Shown in pieces: positions 50,812-58,831 of a DNA stretch of 64,000 nt. Location of the stretch: assembly GCF_014269025.2 (NCBI RefSeq), contig NZ_CP077094.1, forward strand, positions 2,666,001 to 2,730,000, written 5' to 3'. Position 1 is the stretch's first letter. Each line of letters opens with the position of its first letter. The stretch is from Pseudomonas promysalinigenes (GTDB lineage Bacteria; Pseudomonadota; Gammaproteobacteria; Pseudomonadales; Pseudomonadaceae). The notes beneath the pieces were generated by a model that was given only the letters and a program-made list of their open reading frames with translations, was not told where the DNA came from and searched no databases. The position numbers were made by a program, and so were the translations under genes.

Positions 50812-51630
50812 TCACTCCAAAGCAATGGTCAGGCGCTCGATCACAGCGCGGGTGTCGGGACGCACGCCGCGCCACCAGGCAAACGCTTCAGCGGCCTGCT
50901 CCACGAGCATGCCCACGCCATCGGCCAAGTGCGCCACCCCTTGTTCCCGCGCCAGGCGCAAGAACGGCGTCAGGCCTTTGCCGTAGGCCAATTCGTAGGC
51001 CAGCCGGGCCCCGCTCAGCACCTGCGCGGGCAGCGGCGGCAATTGCCCCGTCAGGCTCGCAGAGGTGGCATTGACCACCACGTCGAACGCCTGCCCTTGC
51101 AACTCTTCATAACGGCTGATGCGCAGCAGAGGGTGATCCAGCTCATTGCGCAAGGCTAGCGCCTTGGCCATATCCCGGTTGGCGAGCACCACTTCACTGG
51201 GCTCAGCCTGCAGGAACGGCAGCAAAGCGCCACGTACCGCCCCGCCGGCACCGAGCAGCAATACCCGACGGTTGCGTAGCGGCTGGCCGAGGTTGACTTC
51301 GATATCCCGCAGCAGGCCGATACCATCGAAGTTTTCTGCAAAGATGTGATTACCCTCGAACCTCAATGCATTGGCCGCCCGTGCCAACTGCGCGCGCTCG
51401 CTGCGCCGGTCGGCCAGCTCGAAAGCGCGCAGTTTGAACGGTGCGGTGATGTTCATGCCCTGCCCGCCTTGATGGCGAAACTGCATGACCTGCGCCTCGA
51501 AATCCTCAAGCCCGCCCTCGATGGCGCCGTATTCCAAGGTTTGGCCAGTGGCTTCGGCGAATAGGCCATGAATCAACGGGGACTTGGTGTGGTTGATCGG
51601 CCGGCCGATCACTGCATAGCGGTCGCTCAT
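50812..51630 (-). CDS. Shikimate/quinate dehydrogenase-like protein (divergent AroE)
   Basis: 272 residues. N-terminal VIGRPINHTKSPLIHGLFAEATG is the shikimate-binding loop (HTKSP instead of HSKSP). Lys66 in MNITAPFKLRAF is the catalytic lysine position. The NTDG motif reads NFDG (residues 100-103), keeping Asp102. The Rossmann motif LLLGAGGAVRGALLPF lies near 124 and NATSASLTGQLPPLP near 190. The AVNT stretch reads AANA. These departures put it outside canonical AroE; relatives act on quinate, aminoshikimate or other acids. The start overlaps the CoA-transferase stop by 4 bp. Confidence 0.87.
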   Translation of the reverse strand: MSDRYAVIGRPINHTKSPLIHGLFAEATGQTLEYGAIEGGLEDFEAQVMQFRHQGGQGMNITAPFKLRAFELADRRSERAQLARAANALRFEGNHIFAENFDGIGLLRDIEVNLGQPLRNRRVLLLGAGGAVRGALLPFLQAEPSEVVLANRDMAKALALRNELDHPLLRISRYEELQGQAFDVVVNATSASLTGQLPPLPAQVLSGARLAYELAYGKGLTPFLRLAREQGVAHLADGVGMLVEQAAEAFAWWRGVRPDTRAVIERLTIALE

Positions 51631-52859
51631 CGTGCATCTCCGTGGGTGAACAATACGCCGTCGGCCTGCATGGCGGCGATCTCTTCTGGGGCAAAGCCTA
51701 GCGCTGCGGCCACTTCGGCATTGTGCTGGCCCAGGTCAGGGGCCACTTGGGAGATGGTGGTGTCGCACGCTGAGAAACGGAACGGCAGGTTCGGCATTCG
51801 CAAGGTGCCGTAGCGAGGGTGATGTTGCTCGATGACCATATTGCGCGCCTGGATCTGCGGATCAGCCAGCACCTCGTCGATGCGTTGAACCTTGGCGCTG
51901 GGAATGTCGATGGTGTCCAGCAAAGCGAGAATATCGGCCACCCGCCGAGCGCCGACCCAGTCGCGGACCACTGCAAGAATTGTCTGGCGGTGGGCATTGC
52001 GTCCATTCAGGTTGTGGTAACGACTGTCGCTGCCGAACCCGGGTGGGCCGCCATTGGCTTCGAGCATGGCGGCGAAGCGTTGCCAGGCATCGTCGACCTG
52101 GGCCGCGATCACCAGGTCGCCATCGGCAGCGCGGAACACGCCGTACAGGGTCGAGGTGGGCATGTCATGGCCGGTCTGCTCGGGCAGCACGGTGCCCCCG
52201 GACAACGTGTAGCACTGCACGGCGTATTCGTGCATCGACACCAGCGTGTCGTACAGGGCCATGTCGATGTGCTGCCCGCGGCCACTGCTGACTCGGCCGA
52301 GCAGCGCCGCATTGATCGCAGCTACGGCGTGAATACCGGTGTACATATCGCCAAGGGAAATACGCAGCAGAGGTGGGGCCTCGCCAGGTACGCCGACCAT
52401 CTGCATGATCCCACTCTTGGCCTCGGCAATCAGCCCAAAGCCTGCGCGGTGCGCATCCGGCCCGGTGTGGCCATAGGCGGAAATCGAGCAGTACACCAAA
52501 CGCGGATTGCGCGCACTGAGTTCGGCATAACCCAGGCCCAGTTTGTCCAAAGCACCAGGGCGATAGTTTTCGATGAACACATCGGCCGAATCGGTCAGGC
52601 GCTGCATGAAGGCTTTGCCACGTGGGTCCTTCATGTTCACGCTGACGCCTTGCTTGCCCATGTTCAATTGCAGGAAGTAACCGCTTTGCTGCTCATCGAG
52701 GGTAAATGCGTGCTGGCGACCCGCATCCCCGGTGCCAGGGCGTTCAACTTTGATCACTTCGGCGCCCAGCGCCGCCAGGCATCGGCCAACATACGGCCCT
52801 GCCAGAAAATGGCTGTAATCGATGACGCGGATACCTGCCAATGGCAATGCCTGGCTCAT
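51627..52859 (-). CDS. CaiB/BaiF family class III CoA-transferase
   Basis: 410 residues. Family order is clear: VIDYSHFLAGPYVGRCLAALGAEVIKVERPGTGD at the start, SADVFIENYRPGALDKLGLGY near 100, LVYCSISAYGHTGPDAHRAGFG near 125, and RISLGDMYTGIHAV near 165 with the catalytic Asp. SSGRGQHIDMALYD follows. Transfers CoA between a free acid and an acyl-CoA donor. In this operon it should activate an acid for the MaoC hydratase. Stop and start overlaps on both sides show tight coupling. Confidence 0.95.
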   Translation of the reverse strand: MSQALPLAGIRVIDYSHFLAGPYVGRCLAALGAEVIKVERPGTGDAGRQHAFTLDEQQSGYFLQLNMGKQGVSVNMKDPRGKAFMQRLTDSADVFIENYRPGALDKLGLGYAELSARNPRLVYCSISAYGHTGPDAHRAGFGLIAEAKSGIMQMVGVPGEAPPLLRISLGDMYTGIHAVAAINAALLGRVSSGRGQHIDMALYDTLVSMHEYAVQCYTLSGGTVLPEQTGHDMPTSTLYGVFRAADGDLVIAAQVDDAWQRFAAMLEANGGPPGFGSDSRYHNLNGRNAHRQTILAVVRDWVGARRVADILALLDTIDIPSAKVQRIDEVLADPQIQARNMVIEQHHPRYGTLRMPNLPFRFSACDTTISQVAPDLGQHNAEVAAALGFAPEEIAAMQADGVLFTHGDAR

Positions 52860-53311
52860 GCTTCTACCCTCCTTGGCACCATCAGACGGTGCTCGCCGCG
52901 CTGCACGACTTGGCCATGTTGGTTGATCAATTCAGAGGGTAGGACCACGATGCCCCAACCTGGCCGGCTATTGCTCGGGCGCATCGCCCCAACGCGCATG
53001 CGCACGTGCAGCACATCGCCGACCTTGATCGGTAACACGAAGTCCCAGGTCCAGCCCAGCGACATCCCTGGCAGGAAGCGGTAGTCGCATTGGGTCTTGA
53101 GGCCATCTGCAATGGATAACCCGAACAGGCCATGGGCGACCAGGCAGCCAAAATGACTGGCGTTGGCATATGCCTCATCAACATGCACCGGGGTGTGATC
53201 GCCCGTGAGGTCGGCGTAAGCCAGGATGCGTTCACGGGTAACGGTATAGGTGGGGCTGATGCATTCGTCGCCCTCGCGGGCATCATCCCAGTATTTTTCC
53301 ACGATGCTCAT
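52856..53311 (-). CDS. MaoC-family dehydratase
   Basis: 151 residues, a single hot-dog fold. YADLTGDHTPVHVDEAYANASHFGCLVAHGLFGLSIADGL is the R-specific enoyl-CoA hydratase 2/MaoC motif with the Asp-x-x-x-x-His catalytic pair (D/H near residues 35-40). It hydrates a CoA-linked unsaturated acid. It lies between the VOC and CoA-transferase genes with 4-bp overlaps on both sides. Confidence 0.94.
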   Translation of the reverse strand: MSIVEKYWDDAREGDECISPTYTVTRERILAYADLTGDHTPVHVDEAYANASHFGCLVAHGLFGLSIADGLKTQCDYRFLPGMSLGWTWDFVLPIKVGDVLHVRMRVGAMRPSNSRPGWGIVVLPSELINQHGQVVQRGEHRLMVPRRVEA

Positions 53312-53706
53312 GCTTGCACCTCTGCGCGTGGGTCAATGGCCAGCGCCTGAGCCACACAACCGGCGGGCAGGGCCTGGATGAACTCCACGGCCAGGCCGTC
53401 GGGCAAGCGCAACCAGTTGCGGCCCTGGGGCATGGCACTGACGCCAAAGCGCTGCGCCGCAGCCAGGGTGGCTTCGAGGTCTTCGCACATGATCCCTAAA
53501 TGCGCCATACGCCCTTCGGGGCCTGTGAAGTCGGGCTGATGAATGAACTGCAAACCACCCAGCGTCCAGTACTGTGCCGGCTGCTCAGGGTCACCCTGCA
53601 ATTCACGCATGGCCATGCCGCACACCTCATTGAAGAAGCGGATATGCCACTGGATATCTCGCACCCAGAACGCGACGTGTTCCAGGTAGGCTTTAGGCTG
53701 GTTCAT
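53308..53706 (-). CDS. VOC family protein in CoA-dependent operon
   Basis: 132 residues. Opens YLEHVAFWVRDIQWHIRFFNEVCGMAM and contains AHLGIMCEDLEATLAAAQRFGV; the usual final DPDGN strand is replaced by NWLRLPDGLAVEFIQA, which keeps the Glu. Metal ligands His and Glu are plausible. Could act as an epimerase, lyase or accessory in the pathway. Start overlaps the preceding gene by 4 bp. Confidence 0.88.
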   Translation of the reverse strand: MNQPKAYLEHVAFWVRDIQWHIRFFNEVCGMAMRELQGDPEQPAQYWTLGGLQFIHQPDFTGPEGRMAHLGIMCEDLEATLAAAQRFGVSAMPQGRNWLRLPDGLAVEFIQALPAGCVAQALAIDPRAEVQA

Positions 53707-54650
53707 GGGTTCTCCTTTTTCTGGTGGTCGGCCATCGCCCGCTCGATGCCTTTGATACAGGCCACCAGGGTTGCGTTGACCGGTGTGGCGATGCCGTGGC
53801 GCTGGCCCCAGCGCACGACCGAGCCGTTGATGAAGTCGATTTCGGTGATCGAGCCTTTTTCCAGGCTCTGCAACATCGATGTGCGAAAACTGGCCGGCAA
53901 CCCTTCGGCGGCCAGGCGCCAGGCGGCCTCGGGGCTGGTCAGGCTCAGGCGGATACCCGCCCTTTCGGCCACGGCGATGGCCTCGGCGACCGCGGCTTTG
54001 GCGGTATTTTCCAGTAGCGGCTCGCTGTAGAGCTGGCCGTAGCTAAGCATGGTGATGCCGCTCAGCGCCCCGGTGGCGACGTTGACCAGCAACTTGTCCC
54101 ACATGGTGCCAAGGATGTTGTCGCTGACGGTGGTGGCCAGGCCTGCGCCATTGAAAGCCTCGGCGATCGCTTGCACGCGGGGGGTCAACTGGCCGTCCAG
54201 TTCGCCGATGTAAGTCTGCTTGCTCGCCACACCAGCGCGAATCGAGCCTGGCGCCAGCAGCACCCCGCCGACGTAGGTCTTGCCCGCCAGTACGCGCTCG
54301 CGGCCAACTGCTTGGGCGAGGATGTCCTCGTGGCCCAAGCCATTCTGCAGCGACAGCACCAGGGTGTGCGGCCCAATCAGTGCGCTGGCGCCAGCGATGG
54401 CCTGAGCGGTGTGAAACGATTTGACTAACACGATTACCAGGTCAGCGACCCCAACCTCTGCCGCGTCGGTCGCAGCATTGACCTTGACATGCCGTTCGCC
54501 GCGTTCATCCAGCACGTGCAGCCCGCGGGTATTGATCGCCTCCACGTGAGCCGCGCCACGATTCAACAGCCAGGTTTCATGCCCGGCCTCGCTCAGGGCT
54601 GCGCCGATGGCACAACCTAAGGCGCCGGCCCCCAGAATGCAGATTTTCAC
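53703..54650 (-). CDS. Ketopantoate reductase-family (PanE/ApbA) dehydrogenase
   Basis: 315 residues. N-terminal MKICILGAGALGCAIGAALSEAG is the NAD(P) Rossmann motif. LVLSLQNGLGHEDIL near 100 and MWDKLLVNVATGALSGITMLSYG near 180, with the catalytic Lys, are PanE hallmarks; SFRTSMLQSLEKGSITEIDFINGSVVRWG near 245 holds the conserved EIDxINGxV. It reduces a 2-oxo acid to the 2-hydroxy acid. The first gene of the operon, 93 bp from the divergent LysR start. Probably not the housekeeping PanE, given the context. Confidence 0.93.
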   Translation of the reverse strand: MKICILGAGALGCAIGAALSEAGHETWLLNRGAAHVEAINTRGLHVLDERGERHVKVNAATDAAEVGVADLVIVLVKSFHTAQAIAGASALIGPHTLVLSLQNGLGHEDILAQAVGRERVLAGKTYVGGVLLAPGSIRAGVASKQTYIGELDGQLTPRVQAIAEAFNGAGLATTVSDNILGTMWDKLLVNVATGALSGITMLSYGQLYSEPLLENTAKAAVAEAIAVAERAGIRLSLTSPEAAWRLAAEGLPASFRTSMLQSLEKGSITEIDFINGSVVRWGQRHGIATPVNATLVACIKGIERAMADHQKKENP

Positions 54651-54715
54651 GTCGCAAACCTCCTGTGGTTTGCCTCAACCTTATGCAAGCGGCGTTATTT
54701 GATCTATACAATGCC

Positions 54716-54733
54716 CTCAATAGCGCTATTGAG
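54716..54733. promoter_or_regulatory. 18-bp perfect palindrome in the LysR/operon intergenic region
   Basis: CTCAATAGCGCTATTGAG reads the same on both strands. It lies 10 bp before the LysR start and 65 bp upstream of the first gene of the seven-gene operon, the place for the LysR regulator's own recognition site. Upstream frames through it argue for the LysR start at 54744. Confidence 0.75.
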
Positions 54734-54743
54734 AATTGCAATA

Positions 54744-55655
54744 ATGAGCCTGCTCGAGCCCTTGCCCGAACCTAAACTGCTGCAATTGTTTGAGGTGTTG
54801 TACCAATGCCGGAGCGTGACCCGCGCTGCCGATCAGTTAGGCCAGAGCCAGCCGACCATCAGCATCTGGCTAGCGCGGTTGCGCGAGCAGCTGAACGACC
54901 CGCTGTTCGTACGCACGCCAGGTGGAATGGCCCCAACACCTCGTGCCGATCAATTGATCGGGCCTTGCCGGGAGGTGCTGGAATCGTTGCGCAGGCTTAC
55001 GACCTGGGCACCGCAGTTCATCCCTGCCACGGCGCAGCGCCGCTTTCGCTTATGCGTCAGTGACGCCAGCCATATCACGCTGTTGCCGACCATTCTCAAC
55101 CACTTGCGCGCGCACGCACCGGGCATCCGACTTGAAGCTGCGCGTATCGACGGCAATACCGAGAGCTCGTTGGAATCGGGCGAGGCGGACCTGGCCATCG
55201 GTTTCGTGCCTTGGTTGGGCGGCGGTATGTACCAGCAGGTGCTGTTCGAACAGGACTGGGTATGCCTGAGCAACCGTCAGCACCCGCGCCTGCAAAGCGT
55301 CATGAGCGTGGCAGAGTATCGCGCTGAAGGCCATGTTCAGATCAGTGCCGGGACCGGGCAGAAACTGTTGGAGGCAGGCTTGGCGCGGGCGGGCATCGAG
55401 CGCCGGATCATGCTCGAACTGCCGGCGTTTCTTGGGCTGGGCATGATCGTCGGTTCTACCGACTTGGTGGCAACACTGCCTCGCCACATTGGCCAGACCC
55501 TCGCTGATATGCATGGGTTACAGGTACACGACTGCCCGATTGCAGTGGAAGGCTTCACCGTGAAGCAGCACTGGCACGCGCGTTACCACCAGGACGATGG
55601 CAATCGCTGGCTAAGGGAGGTCATCCGGGGGCTGTTCCAGGCGGAACATTCGTGA
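54744..55655 (+). CDS. LysR-family regulator of the AroE/CoA-transferase operon
   Basis: 303 residues. N-terminal PKLLQLFEVLYQCRSVTRAADQLGQSQPTISIWLARLREQLNDPLFVRTPGG is a LysR winged helix; the C-terminal half is a substrate-binding fold (RFRLCVSDASHITLLPTIL near 105). Divergent from the seven-gene operon. ATG 54744 is chosen because earlier starts lie on the palindrome; GAGAA is a weak ribosome site nine bases before. It likely controls that operon and perhaps itself. Confidence 0.9.
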   Translation: MSLLEPLPEPKLLQLFEVLYQCRSVTRAADQLGQSQPTISIWLARLREQLNDPLFVRTPGGMAPTPRADQLIGPCREVLESLRRLTTWAPQFIPATAQRRFRLCVSDASHITLLPTILNHLRAHAPGIRLEAARIDGNTESSLESGEADLAIGFVPWLGGGMYQQVLFEQDWVCLSNRQHPRLQSVMSVAEYRAEGHVQISAGTGQKLLEAGLARAGIERRIMLELPAFLGLGMIVGSTDLVATLPRHIGQTLADMHGLQVHDCPIAVEGFTVKQHWHARYHQDDGNRWLREVIRGLFQAEHS

Positions 55656-55779
55656 AAGCTGGTAACAGAAGGCAGGTAAGTTGTGCACAAAATACACACT
55701 TTATAGGTCTTTTACCAAAAGGGTTTACGCAATAGAAGCCCGCAGAATCGAGGTTATCCTGGGGTTGGTACGAATATTG

Positions 55780-55791
55780 TTTGTATACAAA
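55780..55791. promoter_or_regulatory. GntR-type operator TTTGTATACAAA
   Basis: A 12-bp perfect palindrome 37 bp before the NCS1 permease start, within a wider AT-rich inverted repeat. TNGTATACNA is a typical recognition site for GntR (FCD-type) repressors. No GntR gene with an FCD domain was found in this window. Confidence 0.6.
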
Positions 55792-55828
55792 TATTAATAA
55801 CAAGAGTACACAACCATCAGGAGTTCCG

Positions 55829-57349
55829 ATGGCGTCGATTTCCCGCTTCGATGCTGGCCAGCTTGCTGACCAGCCCGCCGCAACGGCTGATTCAAGTCCT
55901 CTGCAATTAAGCTCACGCCTATACAGCAAAGACCTGGCACCGACTCGTGCAGCCCATCGCACCTGGGGGCGTTACAGCCTGTTCGCGCTGTGGACCAACG
56001 ATGTGCACAACATCGCAAACTACTCCTTCGCCATCGGCCTGTTCGCCCTGGGCATGAGCGGCGCGCAGATTCTCGCCGCTTTCGCGCTGGGGGCTCTGGT
56101 GATCTACGGCCTGATGAACCTGTCCGGGTACATGGGACAGAAGACGGGCTTGCCTTATCCGGTCATGTGCCGCATCAGCTTCGGTATCCACGGCGCACAG
56201 ATCCCCGCCCTGATTCGCGCGGTAATCGCCATCGCCTGGTTTGGTATTCAGACTTACCTCGCCTCCGTGGTTCTGCGCGTTTTGCTTACGGCGATTGCGC
56301 CAGAGCTCAAAGCCTACGACCAGAATTCGATCCTTGGCCTGTCGACCCTGGGTTGGCTCACCTTTTTGGGCATCTGGTGCGTGCAGGTGGCGATCTTCGC
56401 CTACGGCATGGAGATGGTGCGCCGCTTCGAATCCCTCGCCGGGCCGATCATCCTGGTGGCCTTCACTGGCTTGGCGGCCTGGATGTATTGGCGCAGTGGG
56501 CTGTCCATCGCTTGGTCCAGCGGCAGCGCGCCCACTGGCTCGACGATGTGGTTGAAGGTGCTGGGCGCCGCTGCGCTGTGGGTTTCGTTGTACGGCACCA
56601 TGATCCTCAACTTCTGCGATTTCACCCGTAACTGCCCAGACCGCAAAACCATCAGCGTGGGCAACTTCTGGGGGTTGCCGGTCAATATGCTCGGTTTCGC
56701 GCTGATCGCTGTGGTGATCGCGGGCGCCCAGTTCAGCATCGACGGCAAGCTGGTGCAGAGCCCAAGCGAAATCGTCGCCGCCATCCCGAGCACCACCGGT
56801 TTGGTATTAGCTTGCCTGGCATTTCTGATCGTCACCGTCGCGGTGAACATCATGGCCAACTTCGTGGCCCCGGCTTTCGTGCTCACCAACCTGGCACCCA
56901 AGGCCCTGAACTTCCGCCGCGCAGGGTTGCTCAGTGCTGCCATCGCGGTGCTGATCCTGCCCTGGCACCTGTACAACAGCCCGGCTGTGATCGTGTACTT
57001 CCTCGGCGGCCTGGGTGCCCTGCTCGGCCCGCTGTACGGCATCATCGTCACTGACTACTACCTGGTACGGCGTAGCCGAGTAAACCTGCCGCAGCTTTAC
57101 AGCGAAAGCCCAGACGGCGCCTACCACTACCACGGCGGGGTCAACCTGCGCGCCGTAGCGGCGTTCGTTCCTGCCGCGCTCATCGCCATCGTGCTGGCAT
57201 TGGTACCGGCATTCGACACCCTGTCGCAGTTTTCCTGGTTCTTCGGTGCTGCCTTGGGTGGGCTGATTCACTATGCCATCGCCAGGCGTGGCACACCGTA
57301 CCTGGACGTATCCGGAGAAGACATCGCCGTGGACAGCGCCCATCACTGA
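55829..57349 (+). CDS. NCS1-family nucleobase/allantoin-type permease
   Basis: 506 residues, about 12 transmembrane segments. TWGRYSLFALWTNDVHNIANYSFAIGLFALGMSG near residues 45-75 is the NCS1 signature, followed by TGLPYPVMCRISFGIHGAQIPALIRAVIAIAWFG. An SLYGTMILNFCDFTRNCPDRKTI part is also conserved. Members carry uracil, allantoin, hydantoin or cytosine with Na+ or H+. AGGAG is six bases before ATG 55829. The substrate is not defined by the neighbours. It may or may not share a regulon with the LysR operon; a separate GntR-type operator suggests not. Confidence 0.93.
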   Translation: MASISRFDAGQLADQPAATADSSPLQLSSRLYSKDLAPTRAAHRTWGRYSLFALWTNDVHNIANYSFAIGLFALGMSGAQILAAFALGALVIYGLMNLSGYMGQKTGLPYPVMCRISFGIHGAQIPALIRAVIAIAWFGIQTYLASVVLRVLLTAIAPELKAYDQNSILGLSTLGWLTFLGIWCVQVAIFAYGMEMVRRFESLAGPIILVAFTGLAAWMYWRSGLSIAWSSGSAPTGSTMWLKVLGAAALWVSLYGTMILNFCDFTRNCPDRKTISVGNFWGLPVNMLGFALIAVVIAGAQFSIDGKLVQSPSEIVAAIPSTTGLVLACLAFLIVTVAVNIMANFVAPAFVLTNLAPKALNFRRAGLLSAAIAVLILPWHLYNSPAVIVYFLGGLGALLGPLYGIIVTDYYLVRRSRVNLPQLYSESPDGAYHYHGGVNLRAVAAFVPAALIAIVLALVPAFDTLSQFSWFFGAALGGLIHYAIARRGTPYLDVSGEDIAVDSAHH

Positions 57350-57370
57350 TCGGCTGCGCTAACGACAAAA

Positions 57371-57402
57371 GGCGCCTTGTGCCAGGTCAGGCACAAGGCG
57401 CC
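57371..57402. terminator. Strong bidirectional terminator after the NCS1 gene
   Basis: GGCGCCTTGTGCC (57371-57383) and GGCACAAGGCGCC (57390-57402) are exact complements with a 6-base loop. An A-tract on the left and a GTTTT on the right fit termination of both the rightward permease and the leftward HAD gene. Confidence 0.85.
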
Positions 57403-57418
57403 TTGCCGTTTTGCGGGG

Positions 57419-58024
57419 TCAGGAGGCCAGCACTTCGCTATCCTGGGGCACGGGTACCCGGTAACGCTGGGGTTGCTGCCAGGCCAACTGGGCATGCACA
57501 CGGGCCGCAGCGTCCATGACCTTCTCTGCCCAGCTTTCATCTTGGGGGTCGACCACTACCACACGAAACCCATGGTCGGAGCCTTCGATGCCTACTCCTT
57601 CGGAGTCATCGACGTGCAAGTCGATATCGAACGCCGGTGGATACTTCGAGGGTGCATTGGCAAGGCCGTGCAGCGACAGGATGTGCTGGTGGCGATCGCT
57701 GTTGACCACACCGTCGACATGGATGCCATAAAGCATCAGCCAGCGCCGGATATAGGCCGGTGTGCGGCCCGAGGAGGTATAGATCCAGATGCTGCAGCCT
57801 TGGCGGCGCAGATCGCGAATCAGCGAACGCGTGCCGCTGCGCAAGGGCTCGCCCAGCCAGCGGTGTATGAACGTCGGCAGCCTGCTGTGCTCCTCGGTGG
57901 CGTGATGAGGCAAGCAGGCGAGCGTATCGTCGATATCGAAGGAAATGCGCATTTGCGGGCGCGCGAATTTCCGCCCAATGGCCTGCCACGCTCGTCGCCC
58001 GCTGGCCTTACCTTGCTCTAGCAT
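57419..58024 (-). CDS. HAD-family hydrolase
   Basis: 201 residues from ATG 58024, which has GAGGG just upstream; an ATG at 58039 overlapping the Fic-like stop (TGATG) is the other choice. The nucleophile motif is ISFDIDDTLACLP near residue 28-36 (Asp30, Asp32). Motif II is IWIYTSSGRT near 80, and a late LHVDDSEGVGIEG supplies the metal-binding acid pair. It probably dephosphorylates a small phosphorylated compound or protein. It is coupled to the Fic-like gene upstream and lies downstream of pst. Confidence 0.85.
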   Translation of the reverse strand: MLEQGKASGRRAWQAIGRKFARPQMRISFDIDDTLACLPHHATEEHSRLPTFIHRWLGEPLRSGTRSLIRDLRRQGCSIWIYTSSGRTPAYIRRWLMLYGIHVDGVVNSDRHQHILSLHGLANAPSKYPPAFDIDLHVDDSEGVGIEGSDHGFRVVVVDPQDESWAEKVMDAAARVHAQLAWQQPQRYRVPVPQDSEVLAS

Positions 58025-58038
58025 CGAAACCCTCTTCA

Positions 58039-58737
58039 TCACCGGCTACCCTGGCGGGCCGGCACACAGGTGCCGGGTAGGAAAAACTCATCGTGCTCAG
58101 GTGCCTTCGCTTCCAGGAAGGCGGCGTATTTTTTCTTGATCTTGGGCAGTTCGTACAATGCTTTCACGCCATGCTTGGCCGAATTGCGAATGACCGAGGA
58201 AGGGTTGTAATAACCCTCGGCGTTGTCCAACGTCAGCACGAATGGCGGCAACCCGGCGCGCATCAGCAGGTAGCTGACGATCAGCGAACCGGTGCGGTGG
58301 TTACCCTCGATGAACAGTTGCGGCTTGCTGAGGATGCGCACATAGACACCCGCCGCGCGCTTGAAGATCGAATCACTGCGATAAGAGCAGTACCAGTTGT
58401 ACAGATCCTTGATGCCGCCTTCGACGTTGTTGAAAAAACGCGCCTCAGTAGCTTGCAAGTGGGCAGAGAATTCACGGCGCCGTGCCGGGTCGCTACCGCA
58501 CAAAACCGTGGCGTTGATCTCAAGCATTAGGTTCAGCTGCTGCAGGTCGAACAGGTCCACACCGCGGGCAACATAGTCGTCTATCAAGGCATAGCCTTCA
58601 AGCACATTGGACAGCACCTCGTCGGTGAACGGGTCACGCGGCTCGGTGAACTGCCGGCTGAGTTCGGCAAACCTGCCCTGCACCTTGCGCAGGGCGCGCT
58701 CTACCGCGGGCAGGTCAAGACGACATATCGCATCCAT
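58039..58737 (-). CDS. Fic-fold protein with degenerate catalytic motif
   Basis: 232 residues. The Fic motif (consensus HPFxxGNGRxxR) reads QLFIEGNHRTGS at residues 140-151, so the catalytic His is Gln140 and the last Arg is Ser151, while E, G, N and R remain. Helices before it (LFDLQQLNLMLEIN, KDLYNWYCSYRSDSIF) and after it (SLIVSYLLMRAGLPPF) match the fold. AMPylation by the standard mechanism is unlikely. ATG 58737 has AAGGA seven bases upstream. It ends coupled to the HAD gene and begins 94 bp after pstB. Confidence 0.85.
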   Translation of the reverse strand: MDAICRLDLPAVERALRKVQGRFAELSRQFTEPRDPFTDEVLSNVLEGYALIDDYVARGVDLFDLQQLNLMLEINATVLCGSDPARRREFSAHLQATEARFFNNVEGGIKDLYNWYCSYRSDSIFKRAAGVYVRILSKPQLFIEGNHRTGSLIVSYLLMRAGLPPFVLTLDNAEGYYNPSSVIRNSAKHGVKALYELPKIKKKYAAFLEAKAPEHDEFFLPGTCVPARQGSR

Positions 58738-58831
58738 GGGTGATCCTTCGAAACAGAAAAGACATGAAAACGACCTACCCCGCGGCGCCTTCCTGGGCAA
58801 CGGGGCGGGTCGCCTGACGGATGTTGCAGGC

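Noticed and set aside
51819..53084. 421-codon plus-strand open frame across the CoA-transferase and MaoC genes
   Set aside because: Antisense of two well-supported genes; no ribosome site and no recognisable motifs.
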